Shown here: positions 1 through 8,039 of the stretch, one piece after another
Layout of the letters: every line of letters begins with the position of its first letter
How positions within the stretch are numbered: position 1 is the first letter of the stretch
NCBI RefSeq assembly: GCF_002831585.1
Contig: NZ_CP025113.1
Coordinates: 5,657,001 to 5,721,000, forward strand
Length of the DNA stretch: 64,000 nt
Direction: 5' to 3'
From: Bradyrhizobium sp. SK17
GTDB lineage: Bacteria > Pseudomonadota > Alphaproteobacteria > Rhizobiales > Xanthobacteraceae
Notes under the pieces: generated by a model
Told to the model about the DNA's origin: nothing
The model's database searches: none
The model's input: the letters and a program-made list of their open reading frames with translations, nothing else
Program-made: the position numbers and the translations under genes

Positions 1-740
1 CCCTCGGAATTGACGCGCTGGCCGAAGCGGAAGAGGCCGCGAAGAGCGATCAGGCGCGTTTGCGGGGGCGTCTGCGGATTTCACTGCCGACGGAATTTGA
101 GCCGTGGTGGGAGCTCATCGGCGCATTCCAGCGACGCTATCCCGACGTCCAGGTCAGTGCCTACACCACCGATCGCCGAGTTGATCTCGTGGAAGAGGGA
201 ATTGACGTTGCACTCCGCGTCGGCGTTCTCGTCCACGAAGCCATGGTGGCGCGAAGGCTCCTGGTCTATCGACACGTCCTCGTTGCCAGCCCGCAATTCA
301 TGAAGCGGTTTGGCACCCCGGACACACCGGATCAGATAACCCACCGCCCCTGCGCGGTCTGGTGTCGAGACACCAACAGTGGCGCTTCCTGGCGCCTCGG
401 CGAGCACGTCGTCCGGCCGCAAGCGATTCTGTCCACGAACTCGTACCTGCATCTACGCAACCGGGCTCTGGCAGGCGAGGTATTGACCGAACTGCCCCCC
501 TTTCTCGCGACCGCGCACCTCCAAAGCGGCAAGCTTTGCGCGGTGCTCGCAGATCACCCGATGCCGGAGCAGGAAGTCAGCCTGCTCTATCCGTCGCATC
601 GCCATCCCTCCAGCATCGTCCGTGCCTATCTCGATTTCTGCCAAGCCAGCGTCGGAGAATTTCTGTCGCTACCGGCGGCACGGCCCGCGAAAGACGACCG
701 AAAGGCCTCCTCGCGCCGGGGCACCCGGATCCGCGGGTGA
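1..740 (+). CDS. LysR-family transcriptional regulator, C-terminal part (5' end outside window)
   Basis: The reading frame is open from base 3 and lacks its N-terminal helix-turn-helix, which lies left of the window. What remains, about 245 residues, is the end of the linker helix and the whole effector-binding domain: a first beta strand (LRISLPTEF), the typical GIDVALRVG segment, and a C-terminal IVRAYLDF segment. It should bind DNA as a tetramer and respond to an unknown small molecule. The tail after the domain is long, basic and low in complexity. The neighbouring TRAP receptor gene is convergent, so no target can be inferred from position. Family is seen directly; ligand and target are unknown. 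Confidence 0.85.
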   Translation, partial: LGIDALAEAEEAAKSDQARLRGRLRISLPTEFEPWWELIGAFQRRYPDVQVSAYTTDRRVDLVEEGIDVALRVGVLVHEAMVARRLLVYRHVLVASPQFMKRFGTPDTPDQITHRPCAVWCRDTNSGASWRLGEHVVRPQAILSTNSYLHLRNRALAGEVLTELPPFLATAHLQSGKLCAVLADHPMPEQEVSLLYPSHRHPSSIVRAYLDFCQASVGEFLSLPAARPAKDDRKASSRRGTRIRG

Positions 741-764
741 TTGGTTCGGGTCGCGTCGATCTCG

Positions 765-1787
765 TCACGTCAGCTTGCCGGTGTATTTCTCCAGCGCCGC
801 CCACGCATCCGCGCCATAGGTCTTCTGCCACTGCGTGTAGAACCCGGCCTTCACCAGCGCGGCCCTGAACTGTACATGATCTGGCTTGTTGAAGGTCATG
901 CCCTTCCCAGTCAGTTCAGCCTGCAACGAGCGGTCCATCTCGACCAGGTCGGTGCGCTCCTTCACTGCTGCCGCATCGAACGCGGCATTGATGACCTCGA
1001 CGAGATCAGGCGGCAGGCCCGCCATCGCGCGGCGGTTGCCGATGATCCAGTAGCCGCTCCAGCAATGGTTCGACAGCGCGCAGTACTTCTGCACCTCGTA
1101 GAGCTTGCCGGTCGAGACCTGCGCCAGCGGGTTTTCCTGCCCTTCGACGATATGGGTTTGCAGCGCCGAATAGAGCTCGCTGTAGGAGATGCTCGACGGC
1201 AACGCGCCGAGACCGGAGAACAGCGAGGTCAGAAGCGCGGTCACCGGCACGCGGATCTTGAAACCCTTGAGATCGTCGACGCCATTGAGTTGCCGGCTCG
1301 ACGACGAGGTGATCTGGCGGAAGCCATTGTCCCAGACCTTCCGGAGCGGCACCACGCCGCTCCTGGTGATCGCTTCGCGCACGAGATCGCCGACGCCGCC
1401 GTCCATCGCGGCCCAGACCTGGTCGTAGGACTGGAAGGCAAAGCCGATGCTGGGCAAGCCCGACAAGGGCACCAGGATCGACAGGGTCAAGCTCGGCGCG
1501 GCCATCAGCTCGATCCCGCCGGCCCGGACCTGCGACAGCATCTCGGGATCGCCGCCGAGCTGGCTGTTCGGAAACACCGTGATGTTGAGCCGGCCGGACG
1601 AACGCTCCGCGACCGCCTTGGCCGCTTCGGCGAGACGGATCGTCAGCGGATGGGTTTCCGGGGTGTCAACGCCAAGCTTAAAGTCGAACTCGGCCGCGGC
1701 AATAGCTCGTTTGCCAAACATCGTGGCGGCGACCGCGCCGGAGCCAGCTCCGAGCACGCTTCTGCGGGTCATGATCTTTGTTTTCAT
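765..1787 (-). CDS. TRAP transporter periplasmic solute receptor, DctP family
   Basis: A 340-residue secreted solute-binding protein. I chose the ATG at 1787 because a GGAG lies about 10 bases upstream and it gives a twin-arginine signal (MTRRSVLG then a hydrophobic stretch ending AIAA). The mature part begins FDFKLGVDTPETHPL, contains the FKIRVP segment whose arginine grips the substrate carboxylate in this family, and has the family's usual length. It would deliver an organic acid to a DctQM permease, but no DctQ or DctM gene is in the window next to it, so it is an orphan receptor or works with a distant permease. Longer starts add a poor, basic leader. Confidence 0.88.
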   Translation of the reverse strand: MKTKIMTRRSVLGAGSGAVAATMFGKRAIAAAEFDFKLGVDTPETHPLTIRLAEAAKAVAERSSGRLNITVFPNSQLGGDPEMLSQVRAGGIELMAAPSLTLSILVPLSGLPSIGFAFQSYDQVWAAMDGGVGDLVREAITRSGVVPLRKVWDNGFRQITSSSSRQLNGVDDLKGFKIRVPVTALLTSLFSGLGALPSSISYSELYSALQTHIVEGQENPLAQVSTGKLYEVQKYCALSNHCWSGYWIIGNRRAMAGLPPDLVEVINAAFDAAAVKERTDLVEMDRSLQAELTGKGMTFNKPDHVQFRAALVKAGFYTQWQKTYGADAWAALEKYTGKLT

Positions 1788-1875
1788 TATTGTTTTTCTC
1801 CCAGGCGCATTCACGCGCCTGGCGCCAGTTTCAGCTCTCCGCCTGTGTGACGCAAGACACGGTGAAACCAATCGC

Positions 1876-1888
1876 TTCGTGGCACGAA
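1876..1888. promoter_or_regulatory. Palindrome upstream of the TRAP receptor gene
   Basis: TTCGTG-G-CACGAA, a perfect 6+6 inverted repeat, sits about 90 bases upstream of the receptor start; a looser TTCGCG..CACGAA lies just beyond it. Position suggests a regulator site. No protein is assigned. Confidence 0.35.
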
Positions 1889-1978
1889 ACCATTTCGCGG
1901 AACTCACGAAACGATCCGGAAACAGATCGGGCTTACCAGTAGCTGCCATAGACGGCGCATAGACGCCCGGAGGCGACC

Positions 1979-2182
1979 ATGAACCACTCGATCCATTCAG
2001 CTGACCGCGCGACCCACCTCAAGATTGTGGTGGTTGCTCTTGTTGCGGCCATCGGGGTTGCGGCGTTCGGCATTTCGGCGCGGCACAACGCGGATTTCAC
2101 CCAGACCGCCCAGACCAATCAGGTGATCAAGGCCGGCAAGCCCGTTGCGATCACGTCGTCGGAGACGTCGACCGTTCGCTGA
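1979..2182 (+). CDS. Small single-pass membrane protein, unknown function
   Basis: 67 residues starting from an ATG preceded by GGAGG. Residues 15-33 form one hydrophobic helix (IVVVALVAAIGVAAFGI), followed by a polar tail of about 34 residues rich in Thr and Gln. I recall similar short one-helix proteins from Bradyrhizobium but know no function. A strong intrinsic terminator follows within 30 bases, so it is probably a single-gene unit. Confidence 0.65.
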   Translation: MNHSIHSADRATHLKIVVVALVAAIGVAAFGISARHNADFTQTAQTNQVIKAGKPVAITSSETSTVR

Positions 2183-2209
2183 GGCCATCGAGCGCTTCAC
2201 CGGGAGAAC

Positions 2210-2232
2210 GGCCGCCGCCCGGCGGCCTTTTT
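2210..2232 (+). terminator. Intrinsic terminator after the small membrane protein gene
   Basis: GGCCGCC-GCCC-GGCGGCC forms a 7-bp GC stem with a four-base loop, followed directly by TTTTTA. Confidence 0.85.
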
Positions 2233-2262
2233 ATTGCTTCCGCCAATTATTGCTTCCGCCAA
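2231..2262. repeat. Perfect 16-bp tandem duplication
   Basis: TTATTGCTTCCGCCAA occurs twice in a row (2231-2246 and 2247-2262), beginning in the T-run of the preceding terminator. Probably a simple slippage duplication. Confidence 0.9.
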
Positions 2263-2397
2263 GCATCGGCCGGGCCGCGTGGCGGCGGCGAAATCTTAAG
2301 CTGCTCCTAACACGGTCGTTCGATTGCGATCTGCTCCGCGACCCCAGTCTTAAAAATTGTTCCGTACGGTAGGTGTCAACAGAGGCGCAGGCCCACA

Positions 2398-2598
2398 ATG
2401 CATTTACAACAGCAAGTCATTACAACCGGCTTCAAGATCATCTGCACGGATTGCGGGAGCCTCGCAATCAAGGTCGCCGATCCGGCGCACGCGTCCGGCG
2501 ACACCGTCATCGAATGCCGGCGCTGCAACGCCGTGCGCGGCACTGTGGCAGACCTGCACATCCTGGCGCGGCGCGGCCGCGACCTGTTCGAATTCTAG
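2398..2598 (+). CDS. Small zinc-ribbon-like protein
   Basis: 66 residues with two CxxC knuckles, Cys16-Thr-Asp-Cys19 and Cys40-Arg-Arg-Cys43, separated by a 20-residue beta-rich stretch. That spacing is typical of a rubredoxin-like or zinc-ribbon fold that binds one zinc. There is no enzyme domain. It precedes another short gene by 14 bases and may be co-transcribed with it. Fold is inferred from the cysteine pattern; partner and role are unknown. Confidence 0.65.
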   Translation: MHLQQQVITTGFKIICTDCGSLAIKVADPAHASGDTVIECRRCNAVRGTVADLHILARRGRDLFEF

Positions 2599-2612
2599 CC
2601 CGGCCCCACCCG

Positions 2613-2804
2613 ATGCTATCAGACCCGAAAACCACCGCGCAAAGCGACGTTCCGATGGATACGGTCTGGTCGATCCTCGAGGCCGCCAATGAATTGGGCG
2701 ATACCCATACCGTCGAGGCTTGCCGCCGCGTCATCGACGCCAATCTGCGCGGCGAGGCGCCAGGACAAGCCGATCTGGTCGCGGTCGCCGCATTCTTCGC
2801 GTGA
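2613..2804 (+). CDS. Small hypothetical protein, alpha-helical
   Basis: 63 residues, or 49 if the ATG at 2655 is used. The sequence MDTVWSILEAANELGD followed by VEACRRVIDANLRG looks like a short helical domain. It starts 14 bases after the zinc-ribbon-like gene and is in a frame with similar codon use, which supports coding. I do not recognise a family. Confidence 0.5.
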   Translation: MLSDPKTTAQSDVPMDTVWSILEAANELGDTHTVEACRRVIDANLRGEAPGQADLVAVAAFFA

Positions 2805-2970
2805 TCGCGTCGGCGTCTTGCCGCGGCCGATTCAATATGGCGTCACTGTGACAAGTCGCAGAGTGGAAACATGACGACGCGGATCGCCCGCCTCGGTTAA
2901 CTTAGCTTGACTTGCGCTGTCCGAGGCCGACCGGCTAGCTGTGAAGCAGCTTTCAGATTCGGGCCGGCCG

Positions 2971-4272
2971 ATGAAATTGACGCGCGATGACCTGTTTGTC
3001 GGGGTCTCGATCTTCGGATTCTTCATCCTCAGCATCGGCTCGATGATCGCCTGCGGGCATGCATTCCCCGCCATGCATTTCTGGCGATCGGACGTCAGCG
3101 CGCACGCGATCCTCGGCACCGCCATCATGGCGGTCTTCATCCCGGCGTTCATCGTGAGCCGATTCAGCTTCGGCTATCTGGTCGGCTTCTCGCTGCTGTC
3201 AGCCGTGTTCGGCTTCGTCTGGCTGAGCTTCTTCAGCGCGTTCGATTATCCGCACACCATCGCCCGCTGGGCCATGATCGCCGCGCTGGCCGCGGCGATC
3301 ATCCCGCTGATGTTCCAGAATATCCCGCTTTGGCGACCCAGCCTGTCGGAGACAGCCATCAAGCGCGTCGCGTTCCTGCTGCTCGGGGCGTCGTTCGCCG
3401 TGCTGATTGCCGACGTGTATTTCGGCGCCAGCCTTGGCAACCCCTATGGTACGGCCCGCAACGCCGTCGCGCGGCCGGCGCTGCTGAACTATCTCACCGG
3501 AATCATCATCGGCGCGATTCTGCCCTATCTGTTCGCGCATTTCGCATCGCGCCGGGAATGGATGCCGGCCGCCGGCACGTTGCTGTTCGCACTCTGCTTC
3601 TACCCGGTCGTCAACAACAAGACGATTCTGCTGCTGCCGCTCTGGCTGCCATTTCTGTTCTTCCTGTTCGGCCGGTTCGACCCGCGGCTCGCCACGGTGC
3701 TGGCCTATGTCGTCCCGATGATCGTCGGTCTGGCCGCGTTCTTCGTCCTCGTCGCGGACAAGGACTACGTGATCTTCAGCGCCATCAATCTGCGCTTCGT
3801 CGCGATCCCCTCCCTCGCGCTCGATCACTACGCCGACTTCTTTGCACATCGTGAACTGACCCGCTTCTGCCAGGTATCTGTCCTGCGCCAGCTGATTGCC
3901 TGTCCCTACGGCGAACTCGGCCCGGCGCTCGGAGCCATCTATCGCGACGGCAATTTCAACGCCTCCTTCCTCGCCACCGAGGGGATTGCATCGGTCGGCC
4001 TTGCGCTCACCCCGGTTTCGGCGTTCGCCTGCGGCCTGATCCTGTCACTGGGATCGATGGTCTCGCGCCATCTCTCGCCGCGCTTCATCGCAGTCTCATC
4101 CGGCATCGCCGTTCAAGCGATCATGAACGTGCCGTTGACGACAGCCCTGGTGTCGAACGGCATCGCGCTGCTGTTCCTGCTGTGGTGGCTGACCCCCGAG
4201 CAGCGGGAGGAAACCTCACGCAGCTCCCAGCCGTCAGCGCAGCCCATCAATGCTGTCGGTGCCGCGGCCTGA
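2971..4272 (+). CDS. Polytopic membrane protein, possibly an oligosaccharide polymerase-like protein
   Basis: 433 residues from the ATG at 2971; a GTG at 2941 would add ten polar residues, and neither start has a clear Shine-Dalgarno. I count about eleven or twelve hydrophobic helices with short loops and one larger hydrophilic loop near residues 270-330. That loop holds NFNASFLATEGIASVG, which resembles the conserved loop of Wzy/EpsG-type polysaccharide polymerases (a Gly/Asn-rich strand before a new helix). The C-terminus is polar and Ser/Pro rich. No sugar-transferase neighbours support the role, so the polymerase call is only a suggestion. Confidence 0.5.
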   Translation: MKLTRDDLFVGVSIFGFFILSIGSMIACGHAFPAMHFWRSDVSAHAILGTAIMAVFIPAFIVSRFSFGYLVGFSLLSAVFGFVWLSFFSAFDYPHTIARWAMIAALAAAIIPLMFQNIPLWRPSLSETAIKRVAFLLLGASFAVLIADVYFGASLGNPYGTARNAVARPALLNYLTGIIIGAILPYLFAHFASRREWMPAAGTLLFALCFYPVVNNKTILLLPLWLPFLFFLFGRFDPRLATVLAYVVPMIVGLAAFFVLVADKDYVIFSAINLRFVAIPSLALDHYADFFAHRELTRFCQVSVLRQLIACPYGELGPALGAIYRDGNFNASFLATEGIASVGLALTPVSAFACGLILSLGSMVSRHLSPRFIAVSSGIAVQAIMNVPLTTALVSNGIALLFLLWWLTPEQREETSRSSQPSAQPINAVGAAA

Positions 4273-4423
4273 CCTTTACCGGCCACGATGCGACATGGCC
4301 GGTTCATGAGCGAGGTCGGCAGGCGCCCGCATTGAACCGAGTGCGAACGATCAGGGGCAAAGCACCTCGCGCCGGCTGAAAATGCGGCCGGGCACATCGC
4401 TTGTGCAGGGGTCCGTAACGTCC

Positions 4424-4452
4424 TTGACTAACGGGATGCGGGCCTTTATGCC
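4424..4452 (+). promoter_or_regulatory. Likely promoter of tRNA-Asp
   Basis: TTGACT (4424-4429), a 17-base spacer and TATGCC (4447-4452) lie about 38 bases upstream of the tRNA, a good sigma-70-type match at the right distance. Confidence 0.6.
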
Positions 4453-4489
4453 CTCGGTCCTGCGCGGATCAATCCGATGATCAGCATCC

Positions 4490-4566
4490 GCGGGAGTAGC
4501 TCAGTTGGTTAGAGCGCCGCCCTGTCACGGCGGAGGCCGCGGGTTCGAGTCCCGTCTCTCGCGCCA
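4490..4566 (+). tRNA. tRNA-Asp (GTC)
   Basis: 77 bases including an encoded CCA. Acceptor GCGGGAG pairs with CTCTCGC (one G-U), the discriminator is G, and the anticodon loop CTGTCAC between CCGCC/GGCGG gives anticodon GTC at 4524-4526. The T arm GGTTCGAGTCC is intact. Confidence 0.97.
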
Positions 4567-4868
4567 GTCTTATCAAACACTTACCACCAGTTCCGGATTT
4601 CGAGGGTGTTGCGAGCGTCAACCGCAACGCAGGCTGTCCCCTGCGCCGTGGACGCGGGTTGCCGGCTGTTTTCGGGGAAACGGCGTAGTCAGCAAAGCCC
4701 CGAATCAAATAAGGCCTGATAGGTCTGGGTTCCTGTGGCCGGCCCGGCGCTGCCCGTTTCCCAGACCGGCCGTTTCAGGACCTTTCCGGACACTTTTCCC
4801 GACGCGAACGGCTTTACCATTCGCGTGAAAGCAGCAATCCAGCCATTCAGCAACGAGGAGGGCCACAC
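4567..4868. other. 302-base gap between tRNA-Asp and the HU gene
   Basis: No convincing gene. It contains two inverted repeats: GGTCTGGG (4722-4729) with CCCAGACC (4760-4767), and ACGCGAA (4802-4808) with TTCGCGT (4820-4826). The second lies about 45 bases before the HU start and could be a regulatory site. There is no duplicated tRNA 3' end, so no sign of an integrated element. Confidence 0.5.
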
Positions 4869-5168
4869 ATGGCGAAGAAAGCAGCGACCCCGGCGACAAT
4901 CACGCTGAAGCACCTGGCAGCGGCCATCGCCGAAGAGCAGGAGCTGTCCAAGAAGCAGGCCGAGACGATCCTGACCGACATGGTTAGCCGGATCACCAAG
5001 CACCTCAAGAAGGGCGAGCGCGTCCGCATCGTCGGCCTCGGCATCCTCCAGGTTCGCAAGCGCGCCGCCCGCATGGGCCGCAACCCGGCGACCGGCGAGC
5101 AGATCCAGATCAAGGCAAGCAAGAAGGTCGCCTTCCGCGCCGCCAAGGAGCTCAAGGAAGCCGTCTAG
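4869..5168 (+). CDS. HU-family DNA-binding protein
   Basis: 99 residues, preceded by GAGGAG at good spacing. After a short Ala/Thr-rich leader the sequence follows the HU/IHF fold: helical dimerisation part (LSKKQAETILTDMVSRI), then the beta arm with GRNPATGEQIQIKASKKV and the final helix FRAAKELKEAV. Proteins of this family bend and compact DNA non-specifically. The leader and the LKKGERVRIVGLG segment differ from the main HupB paralogue type, so it may be a second HU. A strong terminator follows, making it monocistronic. Confidence 0.88.
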   Translation: MAKKAATPATITLKHLAAAIAEEQELSKKQAETILTDMVSRITKHLKKGERVRIVGLGILQVRKRAARMGRNPATGEQIQIKASKKVAFRAAKELKEAV

Positions 5169-5196
5169 TGCTTCCAACTCTCCCGGTCGATATCAG

Positions 5197-5238
5197 GCGC
5201 CATTCCGGCTCGTGACGCGGCCCCGGAATGGCGCTTTT
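5197..5238 (+). terminator. Intrinsic terminator of the HU gene
   Basis: GCGCCATTCCGG (5197-5208) pairs perfectly with CCGGAATGGCGC (5223-5234) around a 14-base loop, followed by TTTT. Confidence 0.85.
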
Positions 5239-5330
5239 CTGTTGTAGAGCTGGCGCCTGATGCGCTTTGCTTGCGCGAACCAATTTCGCCTGAGCGCCTT
5301 ATCCCTGTCCCGTACCTCTGCGTGGTCTTC

Positions 5331-6587
5331 ATGCTGGCACCGGCCCTCGACTTCAAGCACACCGTCACCGAGCGTTTCCTGCGCTATGCCGTGATCGACA
5401 CCCAGTCCGATCCGGATTCACCCACCACGCCCTCCACCGAGAAGCAGAAGAATCTCGGCCGCCTCCTGGTCGCCGAACTGCAGGCGATGGGCATCTCAGA
5501 CGCGCATCTCGATTCCTGCGGCTATGTCTACGCGACGATCCCGTCCAACACCGACAAGACGGTGCCGGTGATCTGCTTCTGCTCGCACATGGACACCTCG
5601 CCCGACTGCACCGGCAGGAACGTCAGGCCGCAGATCGTGAAGAATTATCGCGGCGGCGACATCGTGCTCCCGGCCGACGCCTCGCAGGTGATCCGCGCCG
5701 CCGAGCACGAGGCACTCGCCGACCAGATCGGCAACGACATCATCACCACCGACGGCACCACCCTGCTCGGCGCCGACAACAAGGCCGGGCTCGCCGAGAT
5801 CATGGATGCGGCGCATTTCCTGGTCAGCAATCCACAGGTCAAGCACGGCACGATCAAGATCCTGTTCACGCCGGACGAGGAGATCGGCCGCGGCGTCGAC
5901 AAGGTCGACATCAAGAAGCTCGGCGCCGATTTCGGCTACACCATGGACGGCGAGACCGCAGGTCACATCGAGGACGAGACCTTCTCGGCCGACGGCGCCA
6001 GCGTCATCATCGAAGGCGTCGCGACCCATCCGGGCTTCGCCAAGGGCAAGATGGAGCACGCGATCAAGATCGCCGCCGCGATCGTCGACCGGCTGCCCAA
6101 GGACACCTGCTCGCCCGAGACCACTGAAGGCAAGGAAGGCTTCCTGCACCCGGTGGCGATCTCCGGCGCGCTGGAGAATGCGCGGATCGACTTCATCGTG
6201 CGCGACTTCACCGAGCCGGGTCTGAAGCAGAAGGAAGCGCTGCTGGAAGGGATCGTGAAGGACGTCATGACCGGCTATCCACGCTCGACCTACCGCATCG
6301 AGGTCAAGCAGCAGTACCGCAACATGAAAGAGGTGATCGATCGCCACCCCCAGATCGTCGCCTACGCGATCGAGGCGATCGAGCGCGCTGGACTGACGCC
6401 GGTGAGGACCTCGATCCGCGGCGGCACCGACGGCTCGCGGCTGTCCTTCATGGGGCTGCCCTGCCCGAACATTTTCGCCGGCGAGCACGCCTTCCATTCG
6501 CGACTCGAATGGGTCAGCCGGCAGGACATGGAAAAGGCCGTGCAGACCATCGTGCATCTGGCCATGATCTGGGAAGAGCGGGCGTAG
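5331..6587 (+). CDS. pepT: Peptidase T (tripeptide aminopeptidase)
   Basis: 418 residues, the normal PepT length; I start at ATG 5331 because the longer frame adds only a non-family leader. It removes the N-terminal residue of tripeptides in the cytoplasm, using two zinc ions. Visible metal-binding motifs of the M20B family in order: SHMDTSPD, LGADNKAG, TPDEEIGRG, MDGE and EHAFHSR near the C-terminus. The NYRGGDI and RGGTDGSRLSFMGLPCPN segments match E. coli PepT closely. The gene stands alone between the HU gene and a secreted-protein gene. Confidence 0.95.
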   Translation: MLAPALDFKHTVTERFLRYAVIDTQSDPDSPTTPSTEKQKNLGRLLVAELQAMGISDAHLDSCGYVYATIPSNTDKTVPVICFCSHMDTSPDCTGRNVRPQIVKNYRGGDIVLPADASQVIRAAEHEALADQIGNDIITTDGTTLLGADNKAGLAEIMDAAHFLVSNPQVKHGTIKILFTPDEEIGRGVDKVDIKKLGADFGYTMDGETAGHIEDETFSADGASVIIEGVATHPGFAKGKMEHAIKIAAAIVDRLPKDTCSPETTEGKEGFLHPVAISGALENARIDFIVRDFTEPGLKQKEALLEGIVKDVMTGYPRSTYRIEVKQQYRNMKEVIDRHPQIVAYAIEAIERAGLTPVRTSIRGGTDGSRLSFMGLPCPNIFAGEHAFHSRLEWVSRQDMEKAVQTIVHLAMIWEERA

Positions 6588-6664
6588 ATCCTGCGGCCCC
6601 CGGCACGGCGCATCAAGCGCGATCAAGAGCCTTCGGCGAGGCGACAACAGAGGATACGACAGTC

Positions 6665-6922
6665 ATGCAACGTACCTGCGAGACGAACCAAGCAATCCGT
6701 CGGCCCAGAGGCGCCGCGATCACGCTGCTCGCAACGCTCGCCCTTGCGGCTGTCGCTGGCGGAGCGCAGGCGAATTCAGGCACTGCGGAACAACGCAGGG
6801 CCTGCCGGGCGGACGCCATGAAGCTCTGCCGTGAATTCGTGCCGAACGTCAAGAATATCACGGCGTGCATGGAGCGGAACAAGCGCCACCTCAGCCCGGC
6901 GTGCCGCGCTCAATTCAACTAG
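6665..6922 (+). CDS. Secreted cysteine-rich repeat protein
   Basis: 85 residues: an N-terminal basic region, a hydrophobic signal (ITLLATLALAAVAGG) with cleavage near AQA-NS, and a mature part of about 48 residues with four cysteines in the order RACRADAMKLC...ITACMERN...SPACRAQF. That pattern matches the short Cys-rich repeat (one copy) seen in many alphaproteobacterial periplasmic proteins of unknown function. The four cysteines probably form two disulfides. Confidence 0.75.
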   Translation: MQRTCETNQAIRRPRGAAITLLATLALAAVAGGAQANSGTAEQRRACRADAMKLCREFVPNVKNITACMERNKRHLSPACRAQFN

Positions 6923-6944
6923 CCGACCCAGCCTTCCCTTGCTC

Positions 6945-7044
6945 AAGCGCGATGAAATTGGATTGAATCATCATCGCGCTTTGGCTTGTTGTCCAAGCAT
7001 GATCTTTTCGGAAAGCCGCTTGGCACTTTTCCGGATCATGCTTT
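6945..7044. repeat. Composite dispersed palindromic element (two adjacent hairpins)
   Basis: First hairpin: AAGCGCGATG (6945-6954) with CATCGCGCTT (6972-6981). Second: AAGCATGATC (6995-7004) with GATCATGCTT (7034-7043), with TTTCGGAAA/TTTTCCG inside. I recognise both units as common intergenic repeats in Bradyrhizobium and relatives. A second, partly degraded copy of the second unit lies at 63220-63266. The right end overlaps the stop codon of the methyltransferase gene. Confidence 0.85.
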
Positions 7045-7897
7045 AGGAAGCCCGCGCGGTCACGATCCAGATCGCGCCAGGCAGCGGCACGGAATCCCCC
7101 TTCGCGAACGGCGCCAGCGCCTCGCGCATCGACGCGATGGCGGCGGCGCGCACCTGATCCGGATGGCCTTCCAGCGCGCGGCTGGCGGGCCCGATCTCGA
7201 GCGCGCTCTGGATCGCCGCATCGATGCCGCGCCCGGTCGCGATATCGAGCTCGACCTTGCACGGCTCCATGGCAATGCCGGAGAAGCCGGCCTCGCCCAG
7301 AATCCGCTTCACCCGCGCTTCGGAGGCGAACGCGAACGGGCCGGGATCCTCGGGGCCGAGCGGCGGCAGCTTCGGCACGTGCTTGTAGACGGCCTGCAGC
7401 GGCGCCATGAAGAACGGATTTTCGCGCGGCTCCTGCCAGCAGGCGAAGGCCAGCCGTCCGCTGTTGCGCATCGCCTTGCGCAGATTGGCGAACGACAGCG
7501 CGGGATCGGCGAAGAACATCACGCCGAAGCGCGAGGCCAGCAGGTCGAAGCTCTCGGGGGCGAACGGATAGACGGTTGCGTCGGCAAGTGCGAACTCGAC
7601 CGGCAGGCCCTGCGGGGCGCTCTGCCGCGCCTGTGTCAGCATCGGTTCTGAGACGTCGACACCGAGCACCCGGCCATCAGGCGCGACCTTCGCCGCCAGC
7701 GCAAACGTCGAGGCGCCGCTGCCACAGCCGACATCGACAACGCGCTCGCCGGCCTTCGGCGCGGCGCGATCGATCAGGAGGTCGAGCACCGGCCGCAGCA
7801 CGACGTCCTGCGCGGCCTGCCGTGTGGCCCAGCGCTGGCCGCCCGGCCCGTTCCAGTAGGCAATCTGATCGGCGTTTTGCGGGTGACCTGCGTCCAT
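7043..7897 (-). CDS. Class I SAM-dependent methyltransferase
   Basis: 284 residues. The Rossmann methyltransferase motif I is clear (VVDVGCGSGASTFALA, near residue 53), followed by the acidic LGVDVSEPM strand that holds the SAM ribose, and motif II LASRFGVMFFADP. The N-terminus DQIAYWNGPGGQRWATRQ is typical of a UbiE-like subgroup common in Bradyrhizobium. Substrate is unknown. Its TAA stop lies in a repeat element (6945-7044), and a YciI-like remnant ends four bases upstream of its start. Confidence 0.85.
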   Translation of the reverse strand: MDAGHPQNADQIAYWNGPGGQRWATRQAAQDVVLRPVLDLLIDRAAPKAGERVVDVGCGSGASTFALAAKVAPDGRVLGVDVSEPMLTQARQSAPQGLPVEFALADATVYPFAPESFDLLASRFGVMFFADPALSFANLRKAMRNSGRLAFACWQEPRENPFFMAPLQAVYKHVPKLPPLGPEDPGPFAFASEARVKRILGEAGFSGIAMEPCKVELDIATGRGIDAAIQSALEIGPASRALEGHPDQVRAAAIASMREALAPFAKGDSVPLPGAIWIVTARAS

Positions 7898-7901
7898 GTG
7901 A

Positions 7902-8018
7902 TCAAAACCATTCGCCGCAATAGGCGACGTGCGCCTGCATGATCGCGGCTTCCTGCGGCGGCGTGTCTTGCGGAAGAGTCGGGCGTGGACCGGTCAGCTT
8001 GCAGAGGTAGTACGTCAT
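7902..8018 (-). pseudogene. Truncated YciI-like protein remnant
   Basis: The minus strand encodes a 38-residue frame starting MTYYLCKLTGPRPTLPQD, followed by an EAAIMQAHVAY segment, ending in a TGA four bases before the methyltransferase ATG. This is the N-terminal third of a YciI-like protein (normally about 90-100 residues, a ferredoxin-like fold of unclear enzymatic role). The rest of the domain is missing, so it is probably a decayed gene. It may still act as a translated leader for the methyltransferase. Identification rests on my recognition of the N-terminus. Confidence 0.5.
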
Positions 8019-8039
8019 CGACCTGGTCCGCGCTCGGGA

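Noticed and set aside
2398..2804. Toxin-antitoxin system
   Set aside because: Neither small protein has a recognisable toxin or antitoxin fold, and the pair is not overlapping.
4490..4868. tRNA-Asp as an attachment site for an integrated element
   Set aside because: There is no integrase nearby and no second copy of the tRNA 3' end in the window.
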